A DNA stretch of 64,000 bases from Gammaproteobacteria bacterium (GTDB lineage Bacteria > Pseudomonadota > Gammaproteobacteria > UBA6429 > Thiohalophilaceae), in contig JAFLJQ010000205.1 of assembly GCA_022712915.1 (NCBI GenBank), forward strand, positions 27,203 through 91,202, written 5' to 3'. The translations under genes were made by a program, and so were the position numbers. Positions within the stretch are counted from its first letter, which is position 1, and each line of letters opens with the position of its first letter. Shown here one piece after another: positions 47,835-57,236 of this stretch. A model generated the notes under the pieces. The model ran no database searches. It was not told the origin of the DNA and worked only from the letters and a program-made list of their open reading frames with translations.

Positions 47835-48206
47835 ATGACACAGGCAGGATTTTCTACCGTCATTAGTGATGATGACATTAAGATGAGTGCAACGGCAGCC
47901 GAGCAAATGAAGGGCTTGATGGCCAATGCCGAAGAGGGTGTTGAAGGCATTCGGGTATTTGTTACCGGTGGAGGTTGTAGCGGCATGACCTATGGCATGA
48001 CCTATACCGATACCATTCATCACTATGACAAGGTGCTGGAAGGTGATGGCTTTAAGTTGATGGTTGATGCTATTGCTGTTAGTTACCTCAAAGGGTGTGA
48101 TATCGATTTTGTCGAACAGGGGCTGAACGCCTCTTTTATCTTTAACAATGTCTTTCAGGCCGTGGGTGGGAGTGGTGCCTGCGGTGGTTGTGGTTCGGGT
48201 GGTTAG
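47835..48206 (+). CDS. A-type Fe-S cluster carrier (IscA/ErpA/HesB family)
   Basis: The start at 47835 (MTQAGFST) has GAGAGAT just upstream; an in-frame ATG at 47817 has no such site. About 123 residues. The three conserved cysteines are in GGGCSGMTYG and in a C-terminal GACGGCGSGG, a C-x2-C instead of the usual C-x-C. A-type proteins accept Fe-S clusters and pass them to targets such as radical SAM enzymes, one of which lies two genes downstream. Whether it is IscA, ErpA or a separate subfamily cannot be told by eye. Confidence 0.88.
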   Translation: MTQAGFSTVISDDDIKMSATAAEQMKGLMANAEEGVEGIRVFVTGGGCSGMTYGMTYTDTIHHYDKVLEGDGFKLMVDAIAVSYLKGCDIDFVEQGLNASFIFNNVFQAVGGSGACGGCGSGG

Positions 48207-48239
48207 ACGTCGATGTGTTTGCCATCGGTGTGACGGGCG

Positions 48240-49505
48240 CTGACTAATTATCCGGGCAGCCCTTTACCACGGGTACTGATTATTGCCCCTCATGGCAGTT
48301 ATCGAACCGCCGCGTTTATCCGGGCCGCCAAGCAGCAACAGTGCGAAGTTTTGATTGCTTCACAGGGTCAGTATTCCATTGTCAGTGAATATGCCCAGGG
48401 TCTACAGATTGATTTCGAAGATCTGGATCGTGCGGTTGATTTAATTTTCCATGCGGCGGCGCAGCAACCCTTTGTTGGGATTATCGGCACCGATGACAGC
48501 ACGATGGTGCTGGCAACCCGTGCCGCAATTCGATTGGGCTTGCCGCATAATTCTGTTGAATCAGTTAATTTGACCCGACGTAAAGATTTGGCGCGTATTC
48601 GGCTGCTGCAGCATGAGGTCAATATTCCTGAGTTCAGACTTCTGGATCTGAATGTCTCTCTGGCGGAACAATGCCATGACGTGGTTTATCCCTGTGTGGT
48701 CAAGCCTGTGAGTCTGTCGGCCAGCCGGGGTGTTATTCGTGTCAATGATTTTTCTGAGTTGCAGCAAGCCGCGAGCCGGATTGAGAAGATTCTAGCGAGG
48801 GAAGAACGCCTGGATGCAGAGGTCCGAGCCATTTTATTGTTGGAACAGTTTATCCCTGGTCAGGAAGTGGCTGTGGAAGCGATACTATATAGTGGCGATC
48901 TTGATATCCTGACCATCTTCGATAAACCCGATCCCATGAATGGTCCTTTTTTTGAAGAGACCTATTATCTAACACCCTCACGCTTGCCTGAGGCAATACA
49001 GCAGCAAATCCATCAGCAGCTTGAAGCGGCATGCCGAGCCTATGGTCTGTTGGACGGCCCGGTACATGCAGAATGCCGGATTAATAAGGAGGGTGTCTGG
49101 ATGCTGGAAATTGCGGCCCGTACTATTGGTGGCCTGTGTGGCCAACTGCTCAGGTTTGGTACAGGTTATAATCTAGAGGAATTGGTGTTGGCCCATGCTC
49201 GTGGTCAACGACTGGATATATGCCGCCAGGATGAAGCTGCCGGAGTATTGATGATCCCCACGCCTGAAGCCGGTCTGCTCAAGCGCATTGAAGGCCTGCT
49301 GGCAGCCCTGGCGGTGCCCTTGATTGAAGATGTGAATATCCAGATTCGTGAAGGTTATGAATTGGTGCCCTTGCCGGAAGGTGGCCAGTATCTCGGTTTT
49401 ATTTTTGCGCGTGGTGAGCATATCGCAGAGGTTGAGCAGGCCTTGCGTGAGGCCCATGCCTGTATAAAAATTGTTACGGCACCCTTATGGAAAATTAAAC
49501 TATGA
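48240..49505 (+). CDS. ATP-grasp ligase-like protein, unusual start
   Basis: The first usual-type start in this frame is a TTG at 48351, but the codons upstream read RVLIIAPHGSYRTAAFIRAAK, the expected N-terminal Rossmann strand of this family. The only possible start between the upstream in-frame stop (48231) and that segment is a CTG at 48240. The ATP-grasp domain covers about 130-330 (CVVKPVSLSASRGVIRV, then the metal residues in HAECRINKEGVWMLEIAAR). A C-terminal LAL_C2-like domain follows (GVLMIPTPEAGLL). The reaction probably ligates an amine to a carboxylate. It overlaps the radical SAM gene by 4 bp, so the two likely act together. Either a rare start or a mutated ATG applies. Confidence 0.8.
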   Translation: MTNYPGSPLPRVLIIAPHGSYRTAAFIRAAKQQQCEVLIASQGQYSIVSEYAQGLQIDFEDLDRAVDLIFHAAAQQPFVGIIGTDDSTMVLATRAAIRLGLPHNSVESVNLTRRKDLARIRLLQHEVNIPEFRLLDLNVSLAEQCHDVVYPCVVKPVSLSASRGVIRVNDFSELQQAASRIEKILAREERLDAEVRAILLLEQFIPGQEVAVEAILYSGDLDILTIFDKPDPMNGPFFEETYYLTPSRLPEAIQQQIHQQLEAACRAYGLLDGPVHAECRINKEGVWMLEIAARTIGGLCGQLLRFGTGYNLEELVLAHARGQRLDICRQDEAAGVLMIPTPEAGLLKRIEGLLAALAVPLIEDVNIQIREGYELVPLPEGGQYLGFIFARGEHIAEVEQALREAHACIKIVTAPLWKIKL

Positions 49506-50572
49506 GCCAGAAACGTAAATCGGTATCTGAATACCAGTTGCAGCCGACCCGTTTGCAGGAGTCGTTGGCTGATGGGACGACGCGTTGTAATTTATGTCTC
49601 TGGAAGTGCCGCATAAAACATGGTCAGCGTGGTTTTTGTCAGGCCCATGTCAATCGCCAGGGCACTTTATATAACCTGTCTTACGGTATTATTTCCGCCA
49701 TTGATATCGGTCCTATCGAAGATAAACCCGTCAGAAATTACCGGCCTGGCACCACGATAATGTCTATCGGTAGCTATGGTTGCAATTTTCGTTGTGGGGG
49801 TTGTCATAACCTGGATATCTCTTGGGGGGTGGAGGCGCTGGATGATCTGGCCAAAGGAGAATCAACGGCGGCTTATGCCTCACCTGATGAACTGGTTGAA
49901 ATCGCTTTGCGGTACAAGGTCGATGGTATTGCCTTTACTTACTCTGAACCGGCGGTCTGGCTGGAATATGTATTGGATGTGTCGGAGTTGGCTCGGGCCA
50001 GGGGGCTTTATACTGTTTATGTCTCCAATAGCTTTGTTACCAACGAAGCACTGGAATTGATGGCTCCGCATATCGATGTACTCTGTTCCGATATCAAGAG
50101 TCTCGATGACCCCTTTTATAAAGATATCTGCAAACTGGCCACGGTGGAGCAGGTGCTCGGTTCTATTGTCAAGGCACAGCAACTGGGTATCCATGTCGAG
50201 ACCCGAACCAATATTATTCCTACGCGCAATGATGAGCCTGTGATGCTTAAGGCCATTGCTCAATGGATTCATGACCACCTGGGTGCCGATAGTCCATGGC
50301 ATATTACTCGGTTTTTTCCCTCATACAAACTGGCCCATTTACCGCCAACCTCTAGTGACTTATTATGGCAGACTCACAAACTGGCTGAAGAGGTCGGTTT
50401 GCAAAATGTCTATGTCTATGATGACAAGGGCTGTGATTGTGCCGAGAGTAATGTGTCTGTATCGAGTTATTTGCAGGGAAATGCTGAGTCTATCCATCAG
50501 GTGAAAAAATGTGCTGCCCCCTGTTGTGGTGAAGAAGGGATTTTGCTGAAAAAATATGAGACGGATCAATAA
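49502..50572 (+). CDS. radical SAM protein, AmmeMemoRadiSam / PflA-like type
   Basis: This 356-residue protein begins with a Cys-rich N terminus (CNLCLWKCRIKHGQRGFCQ), as in the AmmeMemoRadiSam radical SAM family. The SAM cluster motif is CNFRCGGCHN (C-x3-C-x2-C). TIM-barrel features follow (GIAFTYSEPAVWLEY, DIKSLDDPFYKDICK, ETRTNIIPTRND). A Cys-rich C terminus (DKGCDCAE, CAAPCCGEEG) could hold a further cluster. Neither the Memo nor AMMECR1 partner is in the window. The 4-bp overlap with the ATP-grasp gene implies a shared pathway. Substrate unknown. Confidence 0.9.
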   Translation: MSQKRKSVSEYQLQPTRLQESLADGTTRCNLCLWKCRIKHGQRGFCQAHVNRQGTLYNLSYGIISAIDIGPIEDKPVRNYRPGTTIMSIGSYGCNFRCGGCHNLDISWGVEALDDLAKGESTAAYASPDELVEIALRYKVDGIAFTYSEPAVWLEYVLDVSELARARGLYTVYVSNSFVTNEALELMAPHIDVLCSDIKSLDDPFYKDICKLATVEQVLGSIVKAQQLGIHVETRTNIIPTRNDEPVMLKAIAQWIHDHLGADSPWHITRFFPSYKLAHLPPTSSDLLWQTHKLAEEVGLQNVYVYDDKGCDCAESNVSVSSYLQGNAESIHQVKKCAAPCCGEEGILLKKYETDQ

Positions 50573-50640
50573 AAACTGATGGCCAGATTGATAAATCGGC
50601 CTAGAATAGGGCAAGAAAATATAATTAATTGGGTGCAGAT

Positions 50641-50985
50641 ATGAGTAATAAACCACAAATAAAAAGTGATCCGCTTTACCTGTTATTGCGTGATGGTGAA
50701 ATTAAAGAATTTAATCAACGGAAGTCCGCAGGAGAGTCCTGTGATCTGACCGCCTGTGATTTTCGCAATGTTGATTTACGTAATATTGATGCCAGTGGGC
50801 TGGATTTCAGTGACTGTTATTTTCATCAGACGGACTTGCGCGGGCTAGATTTACGTCAGACAAAAATGGAAGGGGCCAGTATCAACGGTGCGAGGATCTC
50901 TGGAACCTATTTTCCTTCTCAGCTAACTGCTGAGGAAATTGGTTTGTCTCTGGTGCATGGTTCACGTATGCGGTATTTAAAATAA
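50641..50985 (+). CDS. Pentapeptide-repeat protein, small
   Basis: The start at 50641 (MSNKPQIKSDPLY) gives 114 residues. Pentapeptide repeats of the A(D/N)LxX type run about 40-90 (CDFRNVDLRNIDASGLDFSD, then TDLRGLDLRQTKMEGASING), forming a short right-handed helix. The C terminus (SQLTAEEIGLSLVHGSRMRY) follows. Such small proteins are common next to unrelated genes; function unknown. It lies 68 bp after the radical SAM gene. Confidence 0.85.
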   Translation: MSNKPQIKSDPLYLLLRDGEIKEFNQRKSAGESCDLTACDFRNVDLRNIDASGLDFSDCYFHQTDLRGLDLRQTKMEGASINGARISGTYFPSQLTAEEIGLSLVHGSRMRYLK

Positions 50986-51053
50986 TCGATGATGAATAAT
51001 AAAAAAACAATTTCTGTCTTTATAAAATAATAAATTTGGGGGACAAGACCTGC

Positions 51054-51836
51054 GTGAACGAGATACATCCAACGGCGATTGTTTCTGATAAGGCGCAATT
51101 GGGTCAGGCTAACCGTATTGGTTCCTATGCTGTCATCGAAGATGGTGTGCTGATAGGGGACAATAATGACATTGCCAGTCATGTTGTGCTGAAAAAATAT
51201 ACCCGACTGGGAAATAACAACACGCTTGCAGAGCATGTTGTCCTGGCAGGTCTGCCCCAGGATTTGGGGTTTAAGGATAAACCAACCTATGTCGAACTGG
51301 GGGATGGCAACACCTTGCGCGAGGGTGTGACGATCAATCGTGCAACGAAAGACAATGGTGCGACTCGTTTAGGAAATAACAATTACCTCATGGCATTGGT
51401 GCATGTGGGCCATGACTGCCAGTTTGGCAATAACATCATTATTGCACCTAGCTCAGGAATCGGCGGCCACGTACAGATTGCTGATAAGGCCTTTATCTCG
51501 GGTGGCGTTATGGTGCATCAATTTGTGCAGATAGGGTGCTGTGCGATGATCGGTGGCAATACCAAAATTACTCAGGACACCTTGCCGTATATGATGACCG
51601 ATGGCGTTCCCGCCACGGTTCATGGTTTGAATTTGGTGGGGTTGAAACGGGCCGGTTTTAAACTGGATACTATCAAATCATTGAAAGAGGCCTATCGTCT
51701 CTTGTTTTGCACGCCTTTATCTCTGGAGGAAAAGCTACTGCAAATTAATGCCATTGAAAATGAGCATGCCAGGGCGCTGGTGAATTTTATCCGTGTTTCA
51801 AAACGGGGCTTTCATCGTGACAAACAGGCGGGGTAA
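51054..51836 (+). CDS. UDP-N-acetylglucosamine acyltransferase LpxA-like, outside the lpx operon
   Basis: The start is a GTG at 51054 (VNEIHPTAIVSDKAQLG), with GGGGGA about ten bases upstream. About 260 residues, normal for LpxA. Hexapeptide repeats form the left-handed beta helix (IGSYAVIEDGVLIGDNNDI). The catalytic His lies in VGHDCQFGNN. A C-terminal helical domain follows the LVGLKRAGF motif. LpxA starts lipid A synthesis, but the gene is not next to lpxD/fabZ/lpxB as usual. It may be a second copy for an alternative acyl chain or sugar. No gene symbol is given because the true lpxA may lie elsewhere. Confidence 0.88.
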   Translation: MNEIHPTAIVSDKAQLGQANRIGSYAVIEDGVLIGDNNDIASHVVLKKYTRLGNNNTLAEHVVLAGLPQDLGFKDKPTYVELGDGNTLREGVTINRATKDNGATRLGNNNYLMALVHVGHDCQFGNNIIIAPSSGIGGHVQIADKAFISGGVMVHQFVQIGCCAMIGGNTKITQDTLPYMMTDGVPATVHGLNLVGLKRAGFKLDTIKSLKEAYRLLFCTPLSLEEKLLQINAIENEHARALVNFIRVSKRGFHRDKQAG

Positions 51837-52093
51837 GCTGCAAAAATGATGATTATTTACCAGGATAAATTAGGGTAATCAGCAGAATTGGGCGGATTGT
51901 GGCTTTTTTTCACCAAGAATGGGCGTTACAATAGCCGTTTCCGCACAGTGAAAAATTGTAACTAATTGTAATTAATAGGCTTTCCGCAATCATCAAAGGA
52001 GCTTGTCCTATACAAAAGCGGCTATTTGCCGTTCTGTTTTTTTACTCTATTTACTTTTAACCAAGATAGCCTCATTGCGAGTACTGTAATCCT

Positions 52094-52615
52094 ATGACTT
52101 TTGATAAAAAATCTAGTTATTCCAAAGAAGAATTAATTGACTGCGGCAAAGGGAAATTATTTGGCCCCGGTAATGCGCAGCTACCTTTACCTCCCATGTT
52201 GATGTTCAACCGCATTGTCAAAGTTACTGAAGGCGATGGTAAATACGGTAAAGGACAAATTATTGCTGAACTCGATGTTACCCCGGATTTATGGTTCTTT
52301 GAATGTCATTTTGAAGGTGATCCTGTGATGCCGGGTTGCCTTGGTCTGGACGCACTGTGGCAGCTGATTGGTTTTTATCTGGGTTGGCTGGGTGGGCCTG
52401 GCCATGGCCGAGCTCTGGGCGCGGGTGAAGTGAAATTTACCGGGCAAGTGATTCCAAAGACTAAATTGATTACCTATCAGGTTGATCTGAAACGGGTCAT
52501 TATGCGCAAATTATTTATGGGGATAGGCGATGCACGTATGTTAGCCGATGGTCGGGAGATTTATACGGCCAATGATCTGCGTGTTGGCCTGTTTACATCA
52601 ACCGAAGGTTTTTAA
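52094..52615 (+). CDS. fabA: 3-hydroxydecanoyl-ACP dehydratase/isomerase
   Basis: The protein has 173 residues, the normal size. The hot-dog fold motif is [19 protein letters not shown], with catalytic His and Asp; the N terminus begins with a Lys/Ser-rich segment. FabA dehydrates and isomerises the C10 intermediate, opening the unsaturated branch. fabB follows after 15 bp, so the two form the usual FabA-FabB pair, a gammaproteobacterial hallmark. No FabR or FadR site could be asserted upstream. Confidence 0.97.
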   Translation: MTFDKKSSYSKEELIDCGKGKLFGPGNAQLPLPPMLMFNRIVKVTEGDGKYGKGQIIAELDVTPDLWFFECHFEGDPVMPGCLGLDALWQLIGFYLGWLGGPGHGRALGAGEVKFTGQVIPKTKLITYQVDLKRVIMRKLFMGIGDARMLADGREIYTANDLRVGLFTSTEGF

Positions 52616-52630
52616 GGGGAGAGTTTAGTA

Positions 52631-53848
52631 ATGTCATTACGTCGTGTAGTTGTCACCGGAATCGGTATTGTTTCCAGTATTGGAAATAACAAAGAGGAAG
52701 TCACCGACTCCCTGCGTGAGGGACGTTCTGGTATCGAGTTTTGTGATGCATATGCCGAGCTAGGTTTTCGATCACGTATTCAAGGTAGTCTGAAAATCGA
52801 TCTCAGTGAAATGATTGACCGTAAACTCAAGCGTTTTATGGGGGACGGTGCGGCTTATAACTATATCGCCATGAAACAGGCCATCGAAGACTCCGGCCTG
52901 GAAGAGAAAGATGTCTCGAATCCACGTAGTGGGTTAGTTGTCGGCTCCGGTGGCCCTTCTACGCAGAACATTGTCGATGCAGCGGATATTTTACGGGCCA
53001 AAGGCGTAAAGCGCATCGGGCCATATATGGTGACCCGCGGTATGTCCAGCACCAACTCGGCCTGTCTGGCCACGCCCTTTAAGATTAAGGGCGTGAACTA
53101 TTCTATTACCTCAGCCTGTTCTACTAGTGCCCATTGTGTTGGTCATGGCTCAGAGCTGATTCAAATGGGTAAGCAGGATGTTGTATTTGCGGGTGGTGGT
53201 GAGGAATTGCACTGGACCTTGTCGGTGCTGTTTGATGCTATGGGAGCCATGTCATCCAAATATAATGATGCGCCTGAAACAGCTTCACGTGCATTTGATA
53301 CCAACCGTGATGGTTTTGTGATCTCTGGCGGTGGCGGTATGTTGGTGTTGGAAGAACTAGAACACGCAAAAGCCCGTGGGGCAAAAATCTATGCCGAGTT
53401 GGTTGGATATGGTGCGACTTCTGATGGTTATGACATGGTGGCACCTTCCGGTGAGGGGGCTATGCGCTGTATGCAGCAGGCACTGGCCACGGTTGATTGC
53501 CCGGTTGACTACATCAATGCTCACGGAACCAGTACGCCGATTGGCGATATTCGCGAGCTGGAGGCGATCAAGCAAGTTTTCGGTGACGAGATACCCTATT
53601 TGAATGCTACAAAATCTCTCACAGGTCATGCTCTGGGTGCGGCAGGTGTGAATGAAGCAATATATTCTTTGCTTATGATGGAGGCAGGATTCATTGCGGA
53701 GTCGGCTAATATCATTACTCTGGATCCTGAGGCCGAGGGTTATCCCATTGCACGCCAGCGGATAGATAATGTTGAGGTCAATTGCGCTATGTCAAACAGC
53801 TTTGGCTTTGGCGGTACTAATGCCAGTCTGGTTTTTAAGCGATATTAA
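52631..53848 (+). CDS. fabB: 3-oxoacyl-ACP synthase I
   Basis: The protein has 405 residues. The thiolase-fold residues are present: catalytic Cys in [10 protein letters not shown], His in [11 protein letters not shown] and His in [12 protein letters not shown]. The C-terminal [14 protein letters not shown] glycine loop is present. FabB elongates unsaturated intermediates made by FabA. A GGGGAGAG lies 9 bases before the ATG. Length and motifs match E. coli FabB rather than FabF. Confidence 0.97.
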   Translation: MSLRRVVVTGIGIVSSIGNNKEEVTDSLREGRSGIEFCDAYAELGFRSRIQGSLKIDLSEMIDRKLKRFMGDGAAYNYIAMKQAIEDSGLEEKDVSNPRSGLVVGSGGPSTQNIVDAADILRAKGVKRIGPYMVTRGMSSTNSACLATPFKIKGVNYSITSACSTSAHCVGHGSELIQMGKQDVVFAGGGEELHWTLSVLFDAMGAMSSKYNDAPETASRAFDTNRDGFVISGGGGMLVLEELEHAKARGAKIYAELVGYGATSDGYDMVAPSGEGAMRCMQQALATVDCPVDYINAHGTSTPIGDIRELEAIKQVFGDEIPYLNATKSLTGHALGAAGVNEAIYSLLMMEAGFIAESANIITLDPEAEGYPIARQRIDNVEVNCAMSNSFGFGGTNASLVFKRY

Positions 53849-53937
53849 GTCGAAATTATAACCATTCTGTAGACTTTTCCCTTGAGCCTGCGTGGCCAAT
53901 GGCTAAGCTATGATGTAGGGTTTTCATCTAGTGGAGC

Positions 53938-55464
53938 ATGACATTGTTGCAACGGCTCATTGGAATATCGCTTTTCCTGCTGGCAGTGCCAGTTACCGCA
54001 CGTGATCTCCCATTACATCTTATCAAGTTACCGGTCGATTTTAAAATCGAGTTGTATGCCGCTAATGTTCCTGATGCTCGATCCATGAATATGAGTCCTG
54101 CCGGTACTTTGTTTGTCGGCAGTCGACATGCAGGTAAGGTGTATGCGATCCGGGATACAAATCGTGATGGCCGGGGGGATAAGGTCTCTGTGATTGCTCA
54201 GGGATTGAATGTGCCAAACGGCGTGGCTTTTCACAACGGTGCTTTATATGTTGCGGAGATCAACCGGATCCTTCGCTTTGATGATATTGAGAGTCGATTG
54301 TCCGATCCCCCCCAGCCTGTCGTGGTGAGTACTGATTTCCCTATAGAGCAGCATCATGGTTGGAAGTTTATTCGTATCGGTCCGGATGAGAAATTATATG
54401 TGCCTATCGGTGCGCCCTGTAACGTATGTCTTGAATATGGCTATGCGGTGATTACCCGTCTCAATTTGGATGGGAGTCAGCATGAAATTTTTGCCGAGGG
54501 TATTCGCAATACGGTTGGCTTTGATTGGCATCCCGACAGCAAAGAACTCTGGTTTACCGATAATGGCCGTGATCAACTGGGTGATGATCTGCCTGCTGAT
54601 GAGTTGAATCGAATTACAGACGAAGGCATGCATTTTGGTTTTCCATACTGCCATGGAGGTGAAGTGCTGGATCCGGAGTTTGGTCTGGGTCATGGCTGTA
54701 ATGAATATGTTGCACCGGTTCAGAAACTGGGTGCCCATGTGGCCTCATTGGGGATGCGTTTTTATGTTGGCGGTATGTTTCCCCGCCAGTATAAGAAACA
54801 GATTTTTATTGCTGAACATGGTTCCTGGAATCGTAGTAGCAAGAGTGGTTATCGTGTCATGCTGGTGACCCTGGATGGCCACCAGGCCGTGAGTTATGAG
54901 GTTTTTGCCGAAGGTTGGTTACAAGGACAGAAGGCATGGGGACGACCGGTAGATATCGAACATGTGGCGGATGGTAGCTTATTAGTCTCGGATGACAAGG
55001 CCGGTGCTATCTACCGCATTTATTATGATGGAGGCCCGTCATCAATGGCAGTGCCCTCGAGTCGTTCGAATAGTGGGCAGATGGTTCCATCAGATAAACA
55101 AAAAATAATTCTGAATAAAGGTCTCAAACCGCAAAGTATTTCCCCGATAGTTGCGGATAGATTAGAAAATAAACCGACAAATGAGATTCCTTCTGACGTT
55201 AAGTTGAATAGACCACTTCAAGCTCGACCAGCCGAGGTGATAGATAAAACGGTATTGGATAAAAATGACACTGCAATGGAGCCGCCAGCAATTAAAGTAG
55301 ATGTTGTGCCTGAACCGTCTGTTGAAAATGAGCCGCCAGTTCATAAACCTAGTCTAGTACCACCGGATGATGTCATTGAAAAAATCAGAATCCGGACAGG
55401 GCAAGGCAGTGGTCAGTCAGTTGATCCATTTGCATCGGTAAAAAAACAGACCGTTAACCAATAG
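53938..55464 (+). CDS. Exported sorbosone/glucose dehydrogenase-like beta-propeller protein with long C-terminal tail
   Basis: This 508-residue protein has a signal peptide (LLQRLIGISLFLLAVPVTA-R). A six-bladed propeller of the PQQ-dependent glucose/sorbosone dehydrogenase family covers about 25-370: NMSPAGTLFVGSRHAGKVYA, FTDNGRDQLGDDLPADELN (Ca/PQQ-site-like Asp residues), HVASLGMRFY and FIAEHGSWNRSSKSGYRV. The last ~130 residues are low-complexity and Pro/Lys/Glu-rich, probably unfolded. A PQQ cofactor is plausible, but no pqq genes are seen. It is convergent with the receiver/GGDEF gene. Confidence 0.85.
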   Translation: MTLLQRLIGISLFLLAVPVTARDLPLHLIKLPVDFKIELYAANVPDARSMNMSPAGTLFVGSRHAGKVYAIRDTNRDGRGDKVSVIAQGLNVPNGVAFHNGALYVAEINRILRFDDIESRLSDPPQPVVVSTDFPIEQHHGWKFIRIGPDEKLYVPIGAPCNVCLEYGYAVITRLNLDGSQHEIFAEGIRNTVGFDWHPDSKELWFTDNGRDQLGDDLPADELNRITDEGMHFGFPYCHGGEVLDPEFGLGHGCNEYVAPVQKLGAHVASLGMRFYVGGMFPRQYKKQIFIAEHGSWNRSSKSGYRVMLVTLDGHQAVSYEVFAEGWLQGQKAWGRPVDIEHVADGSLLVSDDKAGAIYRIYYDGGPSSMAVPSSRSNSGQMVPSDKQKIILNKGLKPQSISPIVADRLENKPTNEIPSDVKLNRPLQARPAEVIDKTVLDKNDTAMEPPAIKVDVVPEPSVENEPPVHKPSLVPPDDVIEKIRIRTGQGSGQSVDPFASVKKQTVNQ

Positions 55465-55466
55465 AA

Positions 55467-56570
55467 TTATTTTGCATCATTTCCCTGAGTTATAAATTTC
55501 AGTAAAGGGTGGAGTTCTTTTAGTAATTTTTCCATATGTGGCCTGACCAGTTCTTGCCGTTCTTCATTGATCAGCCTAATGGCGGTGGAAACGTCGACAT
55601 GGTTTGCTCCACTGATACCTAATACATCGACCAGTGTTGATTTACATGAGACCGCATTCCCTCCTTTGATGATGAGATCATCTAGGTAGAACTCAGCCTC
55701 CTTTATCAAGGTATTGATATTGGTGTCCAAGTTTAGTTGTGGCTCAAATATGCTGATACTGGTTGTGATTTTGAGGGTTTTTTGTTTTGCCTTGAAATGA
55801 AGTTTAGACACTTCCTTGCGAATACGCTCTGCCAGTTGTTGGGTATCTTCAAGGTTTGTGGCTAGTAGTAACATGGCAAATTTTGCCAGCCCTACTCTGG
55901 CCAACTTGTCTTCATTGCGTACCAATTTGCTTAAGTGTTTCCCCACCGTACCGATAATGTGATCTGCTATAGCTTTACCATTCTTGATATAGATAGAATC
56001 AAAGTTGTCGATGTCCATACGCAACAGAATCAAATGGCCGCCGTTTCGTTTGATATAGGCGAGAGCTTCATCGCTGGATTTACAAAAATATTGTTGTCCA
56101 CCCAGGCCCGTGACTTCATCGATGGCTGCCTGGGTTTCCAGTTTTTCTGATGTCTCGGTTAGTTTGCGGGCGGTTTGCCCAAAGTGGACATGGGCTTTGG
56201 CGCGGGCCTTGAGCTGAACAGATTCAAAGGGTTTGCTTATAAAATCAGTCGCGCCATAGTTAAGTGCGTCCTGTTGGGCTTTTTCATCATCTTCCTGTCC
56301 AGTGATGATAATGACCGGCAGTTCCTTCAGTCTGGGATCATTTGCCTGGCGGATACGTTGCACCAGACCATAGCCATCCAGGTAGGGCATACCCAAATCA
56401 GTAAATACCACCTGGATGGTGTTATCGTTTATTAACAGGGTCCAGGCGTCTTCACCGTGTTCGGCCTCAACGACGTCATATTCCTTGCCTAGTATTTTGG
56501 CAATGGCTCGACGCATGACTTTTGAATCATCGGCGATGAGAATGCGTGGTTTTTTATTCGTGGTGGCCAT
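55467..56570 (-). CDS. Response regulator with receiver plus degenerate GGDEF domain
   Basis: This 367-residue protein has a receiver domain at about 10-130: acidic pair ILIADD, phosphoacceptor Asp in VVFTDLGMPYLDG, switch Thr in IIITGQ and Lys in FISKPFE. A linker leads to a diguanylate-cyclase-like fold (about 165-310: DEVTGLGGQQYF, then LLRMDIDNFDSIY). The signature loop reads VGLAKF instead of GGDEF, so cyclase activity is unlikely; it may bind GTP or act by protein contacts. It is transcribed alone from the minus strand, convergent with the preceding gene. Confidence 0.9.
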   Translation of the reverse strand: MATTNKKPRILIADDSKVMRRAIAKILGKEYDVVEAEHGEDAWTLLINDNTIQVVFTDLGMPYLDGYGLVQRIRQANDPRLKELPVIIITGQEDDEKAQQDALNYGATDFISKPFESVQLKARAKAHVHFGQTARKLTETSEKLETQAAIDEVTGLGGQQYFCKSSDEALAYIKRNGGHLILLRMDIDNFDSIYIKNGKAIADHIIGTVGKHLSKLVRNEDKLARVGLAKFAMLLLATNLEDTQQLAERIRKEVSKLHFKAKQKTLKITTSISIFEPQLNLDTNINTLIKEAEFYLDDLIIKGGNAVSCKSTLVDVLGISGANHVDVSTAIRLINEERQELVRPHMEKLLKELHPLLKFITQGNDAK

Positions 56571-56762
56571 TCTAGCTTAGTAAATTCGAATTTTTCTAAT
56601 ATTAGTCGTGTGAAATTTGGTCATGAAAATATTGTATGTGAAGCATAGTCTTTACATGTTGTTATGCCAAGCAATAAGCTCGTATCAATCTTGATTTTGA
56701 CGTGGCATTGGCGTAATTTGGTGCCGTGTAAGTATTTTAGATGTACAACGTAGGAGAGTGTC

Positions 56763-57236
56763 GTGTATTACATTGCGGTTGTTTTTTTTATGATGACCTC
56801 CATGGGTTTATCTCAGGCGGATACGGTGCGTGATGACTATATGCGTATGTATGTCGTAGGTGATAGCTATGAAAATGTTCGTGATGATCTTGAACTTGCG
56901 ATTATCAACCGAGGTATCAAGATCAATAATATATCCAATATAGGCAACATGTTGGCCCGGACAGGTAAAGACCTTGGAGCCAAAAAACAGATCTTTGCCC
57001 ATGCCGAGGCTTTAGAGTTTTGTAGTTCGACGGTTTCTCGTGTCACCATGGAGGCCGATCCACATAATATTGTATTTTGTCCTTACATCATCGCCGTCTA
57101 TAGTTTGCCGAATGAAGATAACAAAACCTATATTTCTTTTCGAAGACCTACTCAGGCAGGAAGCCAGACCTCAAAAGCGGCCTTGCAGAAGGTCGAGGAC
57201 TTGATGATAAGTATTGTTGAAGAAGTAGCAAAATAG
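56763..57236 (+). CDS. DUF302-family exported protein
   Basis: The GTG at 56763 is preceded by TAGGAGAG about 6 bases upstream, an ideal site. The protein has 157 residues. A signal peptide (about 1-19, ending SQA-D) is followed by a DUF302-like fold: VRDDLELAIINRGIKINNIS, AEALEFCSSTVSRVTMEADPH and VFCPYIIAVYSL. DUF302 proteins are small, often periplasmic or linked to heme and sulfur metabolism, but of unknown role. Two cysteines could form a disulfide. No neighbour suggests a pathway. Confidence 0.85.
   Translation: MYYIAVVFFMMTSMGLSQADTVRDDYMRMYVVGDSYENVRDDLELAIINRGIKINNISNIGNMLARTGKDLGAKKQIFAHAEALEFCSSTVSRVTMEADPHNIVFCPYIIAVYSLPNEDNKTYISFRRPTQAGSQTSKAALQKVEDLMISIVEEVAK

Noticed and set aside
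49502..50572. Complete AmmeMemoRadiSam system
   Set aside because: Neither a Memo nor an AMMECR1 protein is in the window.
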